A stretch of DNA of 64,000 bases from Aplidium turbinatum. Its lineage: Eukaryota > Chordata > Ascidiacea > Aplousobranchia > Polyclinidae. The translations under genes and the position numbers were made by a program. Each line of letters opens with the position of its first letter. Position 1 is the stretch's first letter. The DNA is taken from positions 38,300,477-38,364,476 of the forward strand of contig OU964918.1 of assembly GCA_918807975.1 (NCBI GenBank), read 5' to 3'. This document shows positions 50,901-62,147 of this stretch, in pieces. A model generated the notes under the pieces. That model saw only the letters and a program-made list of their open reading frames with translations. It had not been told where the DNA came from and ran no database searches.

Positions 50901-52401
50901 CTTAAGCCAGGCATGTGCAACCTTCTTTACTCGCGGCCAAATATGAAACTTTGAATAATAACGCGGGCCACATCAACTTTTTTTAGAAGAAAATTTATGA
51001 TCTTATTCTAATGAAAGTAAGTTATTGCGTAAAGACAAGCCCAAAATACGCAGGTCAACAAAATTTGGAGGTTTTTTGCAAAGTCAAAAGTGATCTCTGA
51101 AAACCAGCAACGTCATTTTTACGTGCATGAACTGTTGTAAGGTAATCTACACAAATGAAAGAGGTGTAGGGCTTCGCCGTCATCCGCCAGAGAAGGTTTT
51201 CTGTATGCCCTGTTTAAGCCTAGTCATTACAATGTTTGTTCCCGACTTCCCGAAGACCTAAAAACGTTCCCAAAACGGTAAAGTGATATACCCTCTACAC
51301 TACAACAGCAATACTGTGACGAATTTCCACCGGGAATTTAATGAACTCGCTTACTCACTATATCCCCGGTTTTCACGCAACCATTATTTTGAAAGCAAGA
51401 AAAATTGGGGAATGGCGGAATATTGACTACATTGCAAAACATTCTCAATTTCAATCTCAAAATCAAGCCCAAAAATTAAAACAGCTAGTTGAAAAAAATA
51501 AGCAACTGTCAAATCTAAAAAACTGCAAATTAAAAAATATAGAAGCACAAGTTTACGGGAAAATCGCAAAGTTGGCAACACTGCTCTACACTCTTCTAAG
51601 CGCTAACTTGCATTGTAAGATGGCAAGGCAGCCTTATGATATCACAGACCTCAGCGCAACATCTCTACACAGTTCACGAAAATGTACACTTGCTTTGATC
51701 TAAAGATAAGGCGCTATTAACAAAATTTTTACGACTCATTTCGCGCCTCTCTCAATCTGATTCTACCACCAATGCTGGAAACAATGAAATATAATTTAAG
51801 ATAGCTAGTATAGGCCTACTGTATAGCCTACACTTTTAGTATTATCTTGAATATCACGCGGGCCGCACTGCGGCCCGCCGGTTGCACATGTCTGACTTAA
51901 GCCATCGGACATGGAAATCTGTAACCTATATGTGTAGACCAAAATACCATCAAACGGAAATTTTGGGCGCTTTTTTACTTACGGTCTCCGCGTTCAACTA
52001 AGGGCTCTTGTTTCAATGTTGAGTATGGTGTCCAAGACGCTATTCGGTTCACGCTGTTTTCGTGAAATCTTTTTGGAAAAAATTGACCAGGAATGTATGT
52101 CTGGTCACAGATAAAAGTTCTATTCTAAACAAATACAAATATATTACAAGTATGCCTAGTTCATACTTTTCGAAAAATAAATCAATGTCAACATAACCAT
52201 AAGTCTCAATGTTGAAAATCTTAAAATATAATAAAAGATTTGCTTTCCATCGCTATTTGGTGTCACAACTCTGCTTTGATTCCAATGAAAGCAAAATAAA
52301 AACAAATATTTTTTTAAATAGTGGTCCAAAAAATTAATTGTGCTCCAATAAATTAAACAAAATACTCACAATGTTTGGGAAATATACGCTTGTCCTTTCA
52401 T
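47952..52401 (-). CDS. complete five-exon gene, unrecognised 186-residue protein
   Basis: Minus-strand exons 52370-52401 (ATG), 51983-52119, 50417-50585, 48872-48987, 47952-48058 (TGA). Every junction has a GT donor and AG acceptor with matching phase, and the sum is exactly 187 codons. A good polypyrimidine acceptor precedes the last exon and AATAAA follows the stop. The N-terminus reads MKGQAYISQTLTF; later motifs are QTYIPGQFFPKRFHENS, an acidic patch (PLEEQEDDENTVER), LTREYKHPLSIYEDTL, and near the end WRLWSGGSPTGPASG. There is no signal peptide or membrane span. I do not recognise the family; the short, proline- and tyrosine-bearing motifs give no sure function. Its introns hold two SINE copies, a LINE tail, a tRNA-like sequence and a hAT element. 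Confidence 0.72.
48146..48255 (-). mobile_element. SINE fragment in intron
   Basis: Matches the 3' half of the full copy at 48442-48745: TCTTTATCTACGGACTGACA, CTTGTAGAGACTTTTGACGC, GGCCGGTTACCGAGATT. Confidence 0.65.
48442..48745 (-). mobile_element. tRNA-derived SINE, best full-length copy
   Basis: On the minus strand the head reads ATATCTCAGTTGGTTAGCGC (A box) and CTGGTTCGAATCTCGGGG (B box), with a CTTCGTAAACGAA loop between. The body follows with TGTGCGCTTGAGCAACGC, then the shared GGTGACCGGGCCTGCGTC, and the tail AAAGATTCAATCAAT. About 304 bp. Other copies or pieces lie at 6660-6965, 9372-9463, 20876-21114, 47734-47800 and 48146-48255. Confidence 0.8.
50090..50165 (+). mobile_element. 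LINE 3' tail fragment
   Basis: GGATTGACCTTTGGCCCCAG then AATCTCAAACAAAGAAG matches the end of the LINE at about 47020-47060 (GGATAGACCCTCGGCCCCAG). Located in an intron of the five-exon gene. Confidence 0.6.
50684..50757 (+). pseudogene. tRNA-like sequence
   Basis: AGGTCTAGTGGTTACAC resembles the D arm of tRNA-Glu/Asp, and CCTGGGTTCGACACCAGG forms a perfect T arm. The anticodon arm is degenerate and the acceptor strands do not pair, so it is a pseudogene or the head of another SINE. Confidence 0.55.
50908..51894. mobile_element. hAT-type element (CAGGCATGTGCAACC ends)
   Basis: Starts CAGGCATGTGCAACC and ends GGTTGCACATGTCTG; exact 8-bp duplication ACTTAAGC at 50900-50907 and 51895-51902. 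GCGGCC-rich segments lie inside both ends. A 120-codon frame at 51341-51703 (QAQKLKQLVEKNKQLSNLK, coiled-coil-like) has no transposase features; I do not call it a gene. Intronic. Confidence 0.88.
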
Positions 52402-53605
52402 TGTTAACGTCCCAAGCCACCAAGTGTGGCCTAATTGGTACCAAATAATTTATTCTGCGTATACAAATTTAGAACGGTTTAGCATTACACAGAATCGTAT
52501 TAAACACAATAAACTAGCATAGATCGTACATCGGCAGCATATATAGACACATAGTCGTACTAGCCATTGGGGAAGCTGCTTCGCATGATGTCAAAAATCA
52601 CAAATCTAGGCAAAAATCTACAATTATTTAGGCGAAAGTTAGCAAACAAAATGCTGTAAAAGAAGGTCAGTTAAGAAACTGTAAGCTACAAGTTTTACAA
52701 AATATGCATCGTAAAATTTTCATCTGGCACACTCATATTCATGTAGATTTATTATTTGCTATGTAGGCTACAATGACAAACGTAACAAAATCTTATTATG
52801 TTTTGTGTATTTACACTAGGCTACAACTGTATTATATTGTTTTTTTTATAAAATAATAATTCATAAAAAAAATAATTAAGTGAATAATATTTGGAAACCC
52901 TGGTAACTCTTGGACTGCGGTCACTCCTGGACCGTTACCAATGAGATCTTTGTGTTCCTAATCATGACACTTCTAAAAAAAAACCGGATTAACTTATATC
53001 CAAAGAATACGCGGTGGTTTCTCAAGTTTTCGGGTTCCTTAAAAAGGTTCCGGGCCCCAAAAATTATCCCGGGCTCCGGTCTAAAAGTAACTTCTGGACT
53101 TCCCCTTTCAATGCTACTGATCGCTGGTGCAGAGTAGGGGATGCGAAGTTTCTGACGGGAAAATAGCTGAAGGAAAGTTTATCCTCAGAAAGTGAACAAA
53201 AATAAAAGAATTAAGAAAGAATTCTTAAAATAAACAATTTCATGCATATCCAATCATTGCAACTTACAACATTTTTTGTAGCCTACAATTCATTTTACAC
53301 ACACACACCTTAGTTTATATCACCTTTGAGATCCAATTCCTTTGATATCCATTGTCTTTAGTGGAACTACATCAGACATAGAAGTGTTACTGGATGGGCA
53401 TTCACGGTTTAAATCTCAAGCAATACCATGTGACGATGCTGTGGGCGACACTTAAATTTTGATCTTATAAATTTGGAAGTTCGGCACGACAGCCAGAGAT
53501 AAACGCAAAGAACTAGACTATTAAATATCTGGCCAAAAACACTAGCCTACAATTTAATTTTGCAATGTCATATCTTCAAATAGTAAAATAGTAGTAAAAT
53601 CCGAT
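52402..53605. other. upstream flank of the five-exon gene; one repeat
   Basis: No further exon recognised. The block at about 53029-53135 (AGGTTCCGGGCCCCAAAAAT, CCGGTCTAAAAG, TGGACTTCCCCTTTCAA) is a diverged copy of 62148-62240. Promoter elements of the gene were not identified. Confidence 0.4.
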
Positions 53606-53610
53606 ATGAG

Positions 53611-54189
53611 TGGTCACAGCGGTAAACCATAATCTCTTCGTGGGAAAATTGTAACGTAAGATTCCCAAATCCGTTCGTCTGCATGCAATGACCCAAAAAT
53701 AAACACACTTTCGAAACGTCTATTCAAAAGTGTATTCCAGTAAAATTAGCCCGAGGCTATCGAAATGACTGGTGCAACGCCGTACACCTAAAAACTGTCA
53801 CTACAATACAAATTACTTGGATAAAAGACGGAACTTTTGTCCAGCTAGCAAGCACTAAGCCAACAGTTAAATGAGCGGCCAACTTTCAAGCAATCATTTT
53901 ACGAATGACCAGAATAGATATCAATATCTCAAATTCACGTATGCAGTACTGTGACGCAATAATGAAAAACAATTATGAAGTCATTCAACAGGTGTTCGAG
54001 CTAGTGAACCAATGCATTCATGTTTAAACAGGCCCAAACAGGTCCAAACAGATTTAAACAGGTCTGACACAAGTCTTATTAACGCTGGTGCAATTTTGGC
54101 TCATGTTTTAGGAATTTCCATGACGTAATATTCAGTAGACTTGAACGGTTTTTATATGACGTTTGATTTGGTGAAAATTGTCGGGAACA
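53611..54189 (-). repeat. Bel/Pao LTR (3' LTR of the minus-strand element)
   Basis: 579 bp, apparently identical to 58902-59480. Contains the tandem-like TTTAAACAGGCCCAAACAGG with CAGGTCC and CAGATTTAAACAGG beside it. Confidence 0.9.
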
Positions 54190-54497
54190 TAGCGGCCCCT
54201 AGTTATGACAGTCTGACATGGCATAACTAAAAAGAATTGACGACAATTGTGAGCCAATGAATAAAAACACATGATACACTAATTGTTTGAATCACTCACG
54301 TTTAAGTTAATACGTAAATACAAAGGGCATGCAAAGAATGAACAACAATACGGAATAATACACGACGATACATGAAATTGGTACCATAGGTACACGCTAA
54401 AATGACGCTATATACAATAGTTGCGATAATAACCGACTGTTCTGGGCTCAGACAAGTATCGGCCACCGCAGACAAAACCAGGCTCAAACCCTAACAC

Positions 54498-57400
54498 TTA
54501 GGTGTTCTTTACGGAGGCGAGGCACGAAATATCCCTCAACACGTAGTCTACTTTCACTTTCCCCGTACTCTCATCATAGTTGCAGACGGCAACTTTGGCT
54601 CTACGAACCACAGGCTTCCCTTTCCTAATTTGTGGAACTACCTCATGCACCCTCCCAAGTTGATACTTCCCACGTTTACCAATGTCTTGGAGAGAACCTA
54701 CCACTACAAGTTGACCAGGCTCCAAATTCTCGGCCATTTTTAGCCATTTTTTCCGGCCCTGAAGACCTGGCAAGTAAAAATCGATCCATTTACTCCAAAA
54801 CTGCTGAGAAAGTGACAAATTGAACCGATAATCCCTTCTTAATTGGTCACGATCATGTGGTTGCCCAACAGCACAGTATGGGTCTAAGTATGGGGTCAAA
54901 AGTGAGGCAGGGGTGATGACAGTAAAATCCCTAGGGTCGTCACTCAAAGGTACCAAAGGGCGTTCGTTCACGATCCGAACGGCACTGCCTGTGTACGTAA
55001 GCAGTTCAATAAAATTGGGCTTACGAATTGAAGAGTCCAAAATGTGAAAAAAGTATTTGGTCACATCAGCCATGAAACCAAATCTTTCAAGCCGAAATCT
55101 AGCCAAGACATCTGCCAGAGGGTTTAACAAGTCGGACAAGTCAGGGCAAGAAGACATTACATCATTTACACAAGTTCCTCGAAATTCAGATTGTTTTAAA
55201 GCCTTCTTCCTTAAAGCAGCAGCTCTATCTGACGCCAACACAAAATTGTTAGGTAAATCAATATCTTCCTTCAACGGAACAGGTATCTCAAATCGACCAT
55301 CTTTCAAATCAATATTCGGTTCGACAAGTTCTCTAGCCAAAATATCATTGCGAGACAATTCACAGGTTTCATTTTGCAAAGTCAAATCCTGAATGACTTT
55401 ATTCAGGTCTGCTATTTCCATATCGCGAGACTCAATTTTACGCTGAAAGCCAGAGATGACATCCGACTCTGAAGACGTCTGCACTCTGCACACTTTAGCA
55501 ACGCTTTCAACTAAGGGTGACTTACCACCACAAGCCAACCAACCGAGAGGAGTGAGCAAAGCATGCGGTTCACTACGATTGTCACCAACACGCTCTTCTT
55601 TTGCACACATCAAATAAGCGTTGTCGTTGCCAATCAGTACATCTACAGTACTACAATCATTCAAATGAAACATATTCACGTCATGAAAATGACGGAAACC
55701 ACTTAAATCTTGTTTATGGGGTAAAGTTTTAACATCGTCAGCCCAAGCTGGGTTAACCACCGAGGTTATATCACAAAACAGTTCATCAGTCTCTAACGAC
55801 TGGATGTTGAGTTTAACAAGGTCAGCACAAGTAGGTTTCTGACCAGCCAGAGTATCCATTTTAAACGACGCTTTATCATACGGTTTAAGACCAAGTTCGC
55901 ACACCAAGTCACTCGAAACAAAGGTCAACTGCGAACCAGGATCATGCTGACAATACACCAACTTCGATTTGCCAGTCATTGGATTCAAAACACGAGCAGC
56001 AGTAACGCGGTTAAAGGCTGCTTTAACATTTCCAATCTTAACATTACGCACAGGAACTCTGGCACCAGCCTCATCTTTACCGACCAAATCCAGAGAATCA
56101 CGTGACGTCACATAAAAATCATGCAGAAGAAAATAGTGTTTCCTATCGTTGGTAGGTCCACACTTACGACAGTTATTTGCATGATTACAGTCTCTAACCA
56201 TATGCTGGCGCAAACAATTCAAGCATTTGCCAGCTTTCACAATGACATCTCTCCGATCTTTAGGTGTCAAGCGCAAAAATTCTTTACAATTAGACAAAAA
56301 ATGATATTCAACTTGACCACGTGACGAACAACAAAAACATGCCGGTATGTCACTACGTCTGGCCACACCGCCGCGCGGTGCGCCAACAGCAGTCGAGTAC
56401 TGCGAACTCCCTGAAATCACATTATCATGGGGTTTTACCGACGTCTGCCTAACCGGACATGAAGGCAATTTTCCTTTGCCAAACTTTTTAAAATGCTGCG
56501 ACTCACCAGAATCGCCCATTAGCATAATGCTAAAATCAGTCGACTTGCGCGTTTCCTCCCGTACTACAAAATCAAACAAACTCTGAAAGGTAGGTTCCTC
56601 AGTGCTACCATACTGATCACCTAAAAAGTCAAGATAACGCTGCTTAGCGTCAAACGGGAGTCGCTTAGCCAAATCCAAAACAAAACGTCCTTCTAATTTA
56701 TCACGCTGACCATAAGCTTTCGCGTAAAGCAAACACTGCGACAATTCATCTTTAAACTCTTTCAAATCACTGGAAGAGATAGAAGTCAATTTGCTACCAT
56801 AGCGATACTTTCTAATTTCTGGTTCTGCGAAAAGACCTCCACGAACCCCAAAACGTTGGGACAAGCGAGCTAACGACATTTCTATCCTGTCTTCCTCTGA
56901 CAAGCCAGGAGTGTCAAAAACCAAATTAGCAATCGTTTGTGCAGCTGTTCTAACACAAGCTGCTTGCAACAAAGTCAAACGAGTTCCCTTAAAGGGCGAA
57001 GCTGCCATCAAGGCCATAACACGATTTTTAAAGAAGACAAATGGCATATTATTACCATCGTAACCAATCAAGGCCGCCTTATCGAAGAACGTCCTACTAT
57101 TTTGGTATTCAAAAAAGCAATCCTGTTGTTGAGAACTCGATTTAGCGGGAGAAGACAAGCTATATCCCTTAAGGGGCTGAGTGGGCTCAGTCACATGCAC
57201 AGCCCGATCACGATCCTCAAACACGTTAAAATCAGGAGACACGATACGCCTCTCACAACCACCCAAATTACGTGTAGCTGGGCGATCAGCAACTAGCGGC
57301 GCAGAAAACTTTGAAGGGGGCAAAGCATTACTGCTAATGGCGGCCCCGTGACCTGTACGCTCTGGGGGAGGAGTTCGGTTGTAATTTGCAGACCTTGGCT

Positions 57401-58370
57401 CTACAGCCTTCGGAAGACCCTTAGCCGCGGCCCCGAGACCTCCTGAAACAGCTGGAAAACATGTGGATTGTACAGGTCCACTTACAGATTGAACAGGCTT
57501 CTGGAAAAGGTTAGGTAAATTAAACTGCGATTGATGTTCACTTCTGGAATGCCTAGAAGAGCCCTTCCTAGAGCTACGCCGGGAGCCCAACTCAGAACGA
57601 TATTCAGCTAAAACTACCTCTTTACGTTGTTCGGCCCTCAACTGAGCGTCTTTGAGTGCGAACTCAGCAGCTCTAGCTTCAGCTTTCGCGGCGGCCTCAG
57701 CAGCTCTCGCTTCGGCCTCAGCTCTCGCGATGGCCTCAGCTCGTATGGCCTCAGCTCTCGCGGCGGCCTCAGCTCGTATGGCCTCAGCTCTCGCGATGGC
57801 CTCAGAAGCTCTTGCTTCGGCCTCAGCTTGGATCTGGAGCTCCTCTCGTCTTAGCTGTAGGTTAATTTGTGCAACTATCCGTGACGAGCTCTCAGACATC
57901 CTAGTGCTTACATTTGAGGCGCTATCCTCAGGATGTATGTCAGCATCCAACCTATCTGAGAACTCACTTTCTTTTTGTTCGAAGTTATTTTTTAACGAGT
58001 TAAATTCGGGATCTACCCTATCACGAAGTTCTGCCAAGATTGCAGAGTTAAAAATTTTAGTCAAAAGAGCATGGAAATGCCGTAAATCCTCTTCCAAAGT
58101 AGATAACTTAGATCTAAAAATTAACAGTTCATGCTTATCACTCAAAGAACCTAGGGCCACAGAAAGTTTCCCAATTTGAGTCAAAATATCCCGTCTAAGA
58201 TGCCGGGCCTCTCGAACTGACTTAGCCTCATCGTTAATGGGTCCCTCCCCAGAATGGCCTGCCCGACCGCAAAGAACATCATCAGGCTTAAACTCAGTCG
58301 AGTCGACGGCGGTCGAGTCCCTGTCACCACCGAGTGTAGACATATTAAATGTTAGGGCTAAATTTAACAA
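54498..58370 (-). CDS. Bel/Pao Gag-protease-type polyprotein fossil
   Basis: A single 1290-codon frame. In order: a Gag N-terminal part with a long alanine/glutamate/arginine coiled coil (repeats of RAEAIRAEA near residues 185-235), a Gag core of the DUF1759 type (YRYGSKLTSIS, LDFLGDQYGS), zinc knuckles (CLNCLRQHMVRDC, CRKCG), an aspartyl-protease-like part of the DUF1758 type, and a C-terminal part of the DUF5641 type (KMAENLEPGQLVVV, YDESTGKVKVDYVLRD). Bel/Pao polyproteins are normally much longer, with reverse transcriptase, RNase H and integrase; most of that is not present here. Confidence 0.85.
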   Translation of the reverse strand: MLNLALTFNMSTLGGDRDSTAVDSTEFKPDDVLCGRAGHSGEGPINDEAKSVREARHLRRDILTQIGKLSVALGSLSDKHELLIFRSKLSTLEEDLRHFHALLTKIFNSAILAELRDRVDPEFNSLKNNFEQKESEFSDRLDADIHPEDSASNVSTRMSESSSRIVAQINLQLRREELQIQAEAEARASEAIARAEAIRAEAAARAEAIRAEAIARAEAEARAAEAAAKAEARAAEFALKDAQLRAEQRKEVVLAEYRSELGSRRSSRKGSSRHSRSEHQSQFNLPNLFQKPVQSVSGPVQSTCFPAVSGGLGAAAKGLPKAVEPRSANYNRTPPPERTGHGAAISSNALPPSKFSAPLVADRPATRNLGGCERRIVSPDFNVFEDRDRAVHVTEPTQPLKGYSLSSPAKSSSQQQDCFFEYQNSRTFFDKAALIGYDGNNMPFVFFKNRVMALMAASPFKGTRLTLLQAACVRTAAQTIANLVFDTPGLSEEDRIEMSLARLSQRFGVRGGLFAEPEIRKYRYGSKLTSISSSDLKEFKDELSQCLLYAKAYGQRDKLEGRFVLDLAKRLPFDAKQRYLDFLGDQYGSTEEPTFQSLFDFVVREETRKSTDFSIMLMGDSGESQHFKKFGKGKLPSCPVRQTSVKPHDNVISGSSQYSTAVGAPRGGVARRSDIPACFCCSSRGQVEYHFLSNCKEFLRLTPKDRRDVIVKAGKCLNCLRQHMVRDCNHANNCRKCGPTNDRKHYFLLHDFYVTSRDSLDLVGKDEAGARVPVRNVKIGNVKAAFNRVTAARVLNPMTGKSKLVYCQHDPGSQLTFVSSDLVCELGLKPYDKASFKMDTLAGQKPTCADLVKLNIQSLETDELFCDITSVVNPAWADDVKTLPHKQDLSGFRHFHDVNMFHLNDCSTVDVLIGNDNAYLMCAKEERVGDNRSEPHALLTPLGWLACGGKSPLVESVAKVCRVQTSSESDVISGFQRKIESRDMEIADLNKVIQDLTLQNETCELSRNDILARELVEPNIDLKDGRFEIPVPLKEDIDLPNNFVLASDRAAALRKKALKQSEFRGTCVNDVMSSCPDLSDLLNPLADVLARFRLERFGFMADVTKYFFHILDSSIRKPNFIELLTYTGSAVRIVNERPLVPLSDDPRDFTVITPASLLTPYLDPYCAVGQPHDRDQLRRDYRFNLSLSQQFWSKWIDFYLPGLQGRKKWLKMAENLEPGQLVVVGSLQDIGKRGKYQLGRVHEVVPQIRKGKPVVRRAKVAVCNYDESTGKVKVDYVLRDISCLASVKNT

Positions 58371-58639
58371 TTAAAAAATTAAGTTACACAAACACACAAA
58401 ATTACAGTAGTTATAAAAAACTTAACTGTAAAGACCGTAAAAATACAAAAAAGAATTTAAATGCACGATACCGTAGCTGTACGAGTATGTGAAGTCCAAA
58501 CGTCCACAAAACTTGCTTGGATTCTTCCACTTGAATCTTCAAGCACAGATGGATTGCCTTTAATCTTCTTTCTTGCCAGTAAATGTCAAAGTTATTTTTT
58601 CTTCTGTACCAAACTGAGAAGAAATGTCTTTACTTTTTA

Positions 58640-58901
58640 GCTTAAAGTTCTTCAGTTGCCTACCGAGAAGAAATGTCTTCAATTTTCTTTGCTTCTTTAG
58701 ACTACCAACCAATAAGATCTTCTTTTATTATTTCTTTGCTTCTAAGTGCTTTTTAGCCTACCAACTACAAACTTCGTCTTTTATTTTTTTATGCTTCTAA
58801 GTGCTTCTTGGCCTACCAGCTAACAAAATCGTCTTTTATTTTTTTTGCTTCTAAGTGCTTCTGTGCCAAACACTAGACAGAGAATCGTCTTTTATTTTTT
58901 A
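58640..58901 (-). repeat. tandem repeat of about 60 bp next to the 5' LTR
   Basis: About four units sharing CTTTTATTTTTT, GCTTCTAAGTGCTTCT and CCTACCAACTA-like pieces. It lies between the LTR and the Gag-like frame, in the untranslated leader of the fossil. Confidence 0.75.
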
Positions 58902-59480
58902 TGGTCACAGCGGTAAACCATAATCTCTTCGTGGGAAAATTGTAACGTAAGATTCCCAAATCCGTTCGTCTGCATGCAATGACCCAAAAATAAACACACT
59001 TTCGAAACGTCTATTCAAAAGTGTATTCCAGTAAAATTAGCCCGAGGCTATCGAAATGACTGGTGCAACGCCGTACACCTAAAAACTGTCACTACAATAC
59101 AAATTACTTGGATAAAAGACGGAACTTTTGTCCAGCTAGCAAGCACTAAGCCAACAGTTAAATGAGCGGCCAACTTTCAAGCAATCATTTTACGAATGAC
59201 CAGAATAGATATCAATATCTCAAATTCACGTATGCAGTACTGTGACGCAATAATGAAAAACAATTATGAAGTCATTCAACAGGTGTTCGAGCTAGTGAAC
59301 CAATGCATTCATGTTTAAACAGGCCCAAACAGGTCCAAACAGATTTAAACAGGTCTGACACAAGTCTTATTAACGCTGGTGCAATTTTGGCTCATGTTTT
59401 AGGAATTTCCATGACGTAATATTCAGTAGACTTGAACGGTTTTTATATGACGTTTGATTTGGTGAAAATTGTCGGGAACA
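58902..59480 (-). repeat. Bel/Pao LTR (5' LTR of the minus-strand element)
   Basis: 579 bp, apparently identical to 53611-54189. Confidence 0.9.
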
Positions 59481-60005
59481 ATGAGATAGAACGCAAAAAA
59501 TACCTCACTTTGAGATGTTGTAAAAAGTAAAAGTTTGTTAATAATATTACTTATTTAATCTTTCATCTCACACCTACACACACACGTATGGAATGGTTGG
59601 GACAAAAAATAAACTAAATTCCAATAGTAAGCAGTGTTATTTATGTATGAATTAGTTTTTGGTGTAGCTTACTTAAGCAAAGCGCTAAACATGCTTTATC
59701 CTGCATAATTCTGGTGTAGGGAGATTAGTCGTCAGCCTTCCTTAGGTATCTCAGTGCCCTGCTTTGCAACTTAGGCTACCTTCTATCAGTTTTTTATAAA
59801 CTGTATGACAAACTTGCTATCGGCTTTTTCACAATGAAACTTTCTTAGAGAAAATACTTTGCTTCCGCATACTATTGTTCATTTTCCTTTGTCATATTTA
59901 AATATAGTTATCATTATTTGAACAAAAGAAAAGAAGTGATGTTACACTCCGCATCAAAATATTAATACGGTATTAAACTTTAAAATCTACGTTAAACACC
60001 TACAG

Positions 60006-60935
60006 CAGGGGTGTCCAAAGTCCGGCCGCGATACGTTTTTGTATGGCCGCAGACACACAGAAATCATACAAATTAGACTTGCATATAAAAAATAATTAAA
60101 ACAACATTTTCTCACAGACAAGAGAAAAGTCGGCGAGAAAAGTTAGAATCATTATTGCGTCATAATTGCGAAATCAACTATTGTCATGAAGAGCATAGTG
60201 ATGAATGATGGGCGAGTAGTATTCATTCATTCCCTTGCTAACGAATTCCACAATTGAAAAAGCCTTACTGCAGTGTTTTTCAACCTTTCTTCAGTCACAG
60301 AACACTTTATGCATTAAACTAATCTTCCTAAACAAACAAAATTTTGTAATGATGCAATAAAATAAACAACAAAACAACAATTTATTCACTTTTAGTTTTT
60401 CTCAGTGGGATATCCTGTTTGAATAAGCACAAAATTGATATTCGGGCAAAAATTGCAGAAAGACAAACATGATATTGATTCTCGACAGGTGTTACATGGT
60501 ACACTAGAGAAACTAATCAATCTATTGCGGAACACCTGACGATCTTTCAGGGAACACTAGTGTTCCGCGGAACACCATCAACACAGTGGCGTAGCCAAAT
60601 CAATTTTACATGGGGCAAGAAATTTTACAGGGGGTCAATTGCCCTCCCCTGCTTACGCCACTGCATCAACACAGCTGTATTGTACAAAATTTCTGGATGT
60701 TTCAATTTATAATGGAAAAGCAGATAAAACTTATCACATCCCGTGTTATGTAACTTATGACAAAATACTTAAACCTTCATATTGCTTTGTTGTATGAAAA
60801 TGATATTAAATAACACAATATTGTTATAGATTGCACCTTTCTTGAAGCAAAACAAGATTCTCAGAGATTGTTAGCCTGCGAACACTTTCGCATTATCAAA
60901 TTTGATCCGCCTTGGGAAAAGTTCGGACACTCCTG
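60006..60935. mobile_element. hAT-type element (CAGGGGTGTCC ends)
   Basis: Starts CAGGGGTGTCCAAAGTCCGG and ends TTCGGACACTCCTG. Flanks ACCTACAG (59998-60005) and ACCTACCG (60936-60943) form an 8-bp duplication with one change. It contains the 70-bp MITE at 60594 and a hAT-end-like CAGTGTTTTTCAACCTTTC near 60273. No transposase frame. Confidence 0.82.
60594..60663. mobile_element. 70-bp hAT-type MITE
   Basis: CAGTGGCGTAGCCAAATC to CTGCTTACGCCACTG with the exact 8-bp duplication CATCAACA at 60586-60593 and 60664-60671. A very small member of the CAGTGGCGTAGCC family. Confidence 0.88.
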
Positions 60936-62147
60936 ACCTACCGTAAATGAATCCAAAAGGAAACACGACTTTCATTGTGATGTGGTAAAAATGTTTAACA
61001 TATTTTGTGAAATAATTGTTTAAAAAGTCTTGATTGAAATCAGCGATTTAGCATATTAAGTAATTAAGTTACACGCCGTACTTAAACATGCAGCATCCTA
61101 CAGAAGACGCCTATAGAAAGTAGCCTTACTTCAGTTTTGCATCAAGACCTGCTAGACATTCTAATTCTAAATTTCTGACGATTCTCCAGTAGAAATGAGA
61201 AGAATTAAAGTAAGCTTAAACATGTGAAAATTTTGCTGTTTCACTAAAGCAATATACCTTCTCAGAGTAAATCATGGTGAATGTTACCTTTGTTGATATT
61301 GGATGTTTTCAGCATGATTGATAAAGTGCGAAATTTAAAAATTGTTTATGCTTTGTTTATGTATTAGCCTACAGCCCTACACTGATTCTCGAACTGTAAG
61401 TCGCAACGCACTGGTGCGTCGTTTGAAATGATAAAGGACGCTGCAAAGGACGTTGCACAAAGGTTTGGTTTCTTAACTAAAAAATATCATATAAATGACT
61501 TAAACCTTTTAATACGGCTATGTTGGCTATGTTCGACTTAATTCTTTTGAGACAGCAGATTGTTGATCAATGATTAACTTGGAAATGCAAACGTTAGTCA
61601 GCAGTCTATTACCACTCACAGTTTTGCAATGACTGTGATTATAACGAATTAATATTGATTACAAATGAAAAAAGGGAAAAGTTTTTTGTAACGGTCGCAA
61701 AATTTCTACCCTATTTACTTTCGATAAAATTTATAGAAAAACATCAAATGAGCATATAGATTACTGATGTTTGATCCTGTGTGCCAACATATAGCTCATA
61801 ACATAATTTGGTCAATCATCAATCGTTGAGTGCGTTGCGAATTTCTCTTAGTGTGATGCTTCGAAACTTATGTAACATATGATTCTATAAGGAGACGCGA
61901 TAGCCTATAGCCTACCTAAATTTCAAATATAAATTTTTAGGGGTTCCCCACCGCTTCGAAGGCACCAAAAGGGGCCAACCGAGACAAAAAGGTTGAGAAC
62001 AACTGATCTAAGTGAAGCCATTATGTGACGATAAGCAGCCCCAGGGCCGTTGAGAGGCTAATTTTTGCCCGGTAAAAATGCATTTTTGGACCTCAAAAAC
62101 AAGACATCGCCAAAAAATGCACAGTGGCAAATGTTAATGAAACGTTT

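Larger units (their letters stand above)
53611..59480 (-). mobile_element. Bel/Pao LTR retrotransposon fossil, young, non-autonomous
   Basis: Two direct LTRs of 579 bp (53611-54189 and 58902-59480) that look identical by eye, so the insertion is recent. The 5-bp duplication ATGAG flanks it at 53606-53610 and 59481-59485. LTRs run TG...CA. The internal region reads on the minus strand and holds a Gag-like part, zinc knuckles, a protease-like region and an integrase C-terminal-type domain, but most of Pol is not present. It is broken, with about one major loss. It could move only with help from a complete relative. Confidence 0.9.

Noticed and set aside
51341-51703. 120-codon plus-strand frame in the hAT element 50908-51894
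   Set aside because: Coiled-coil-like by lysine/asparagine content only; no hAT motif, and antisense to the intron of a host gene.
57627-58179. Plus-strand frames with Ser/Ala repeats
   Set aside because: Shadows of the Ala/Glu/Arg coiled coil on the opposite strand of the Bel/Pao fossil.
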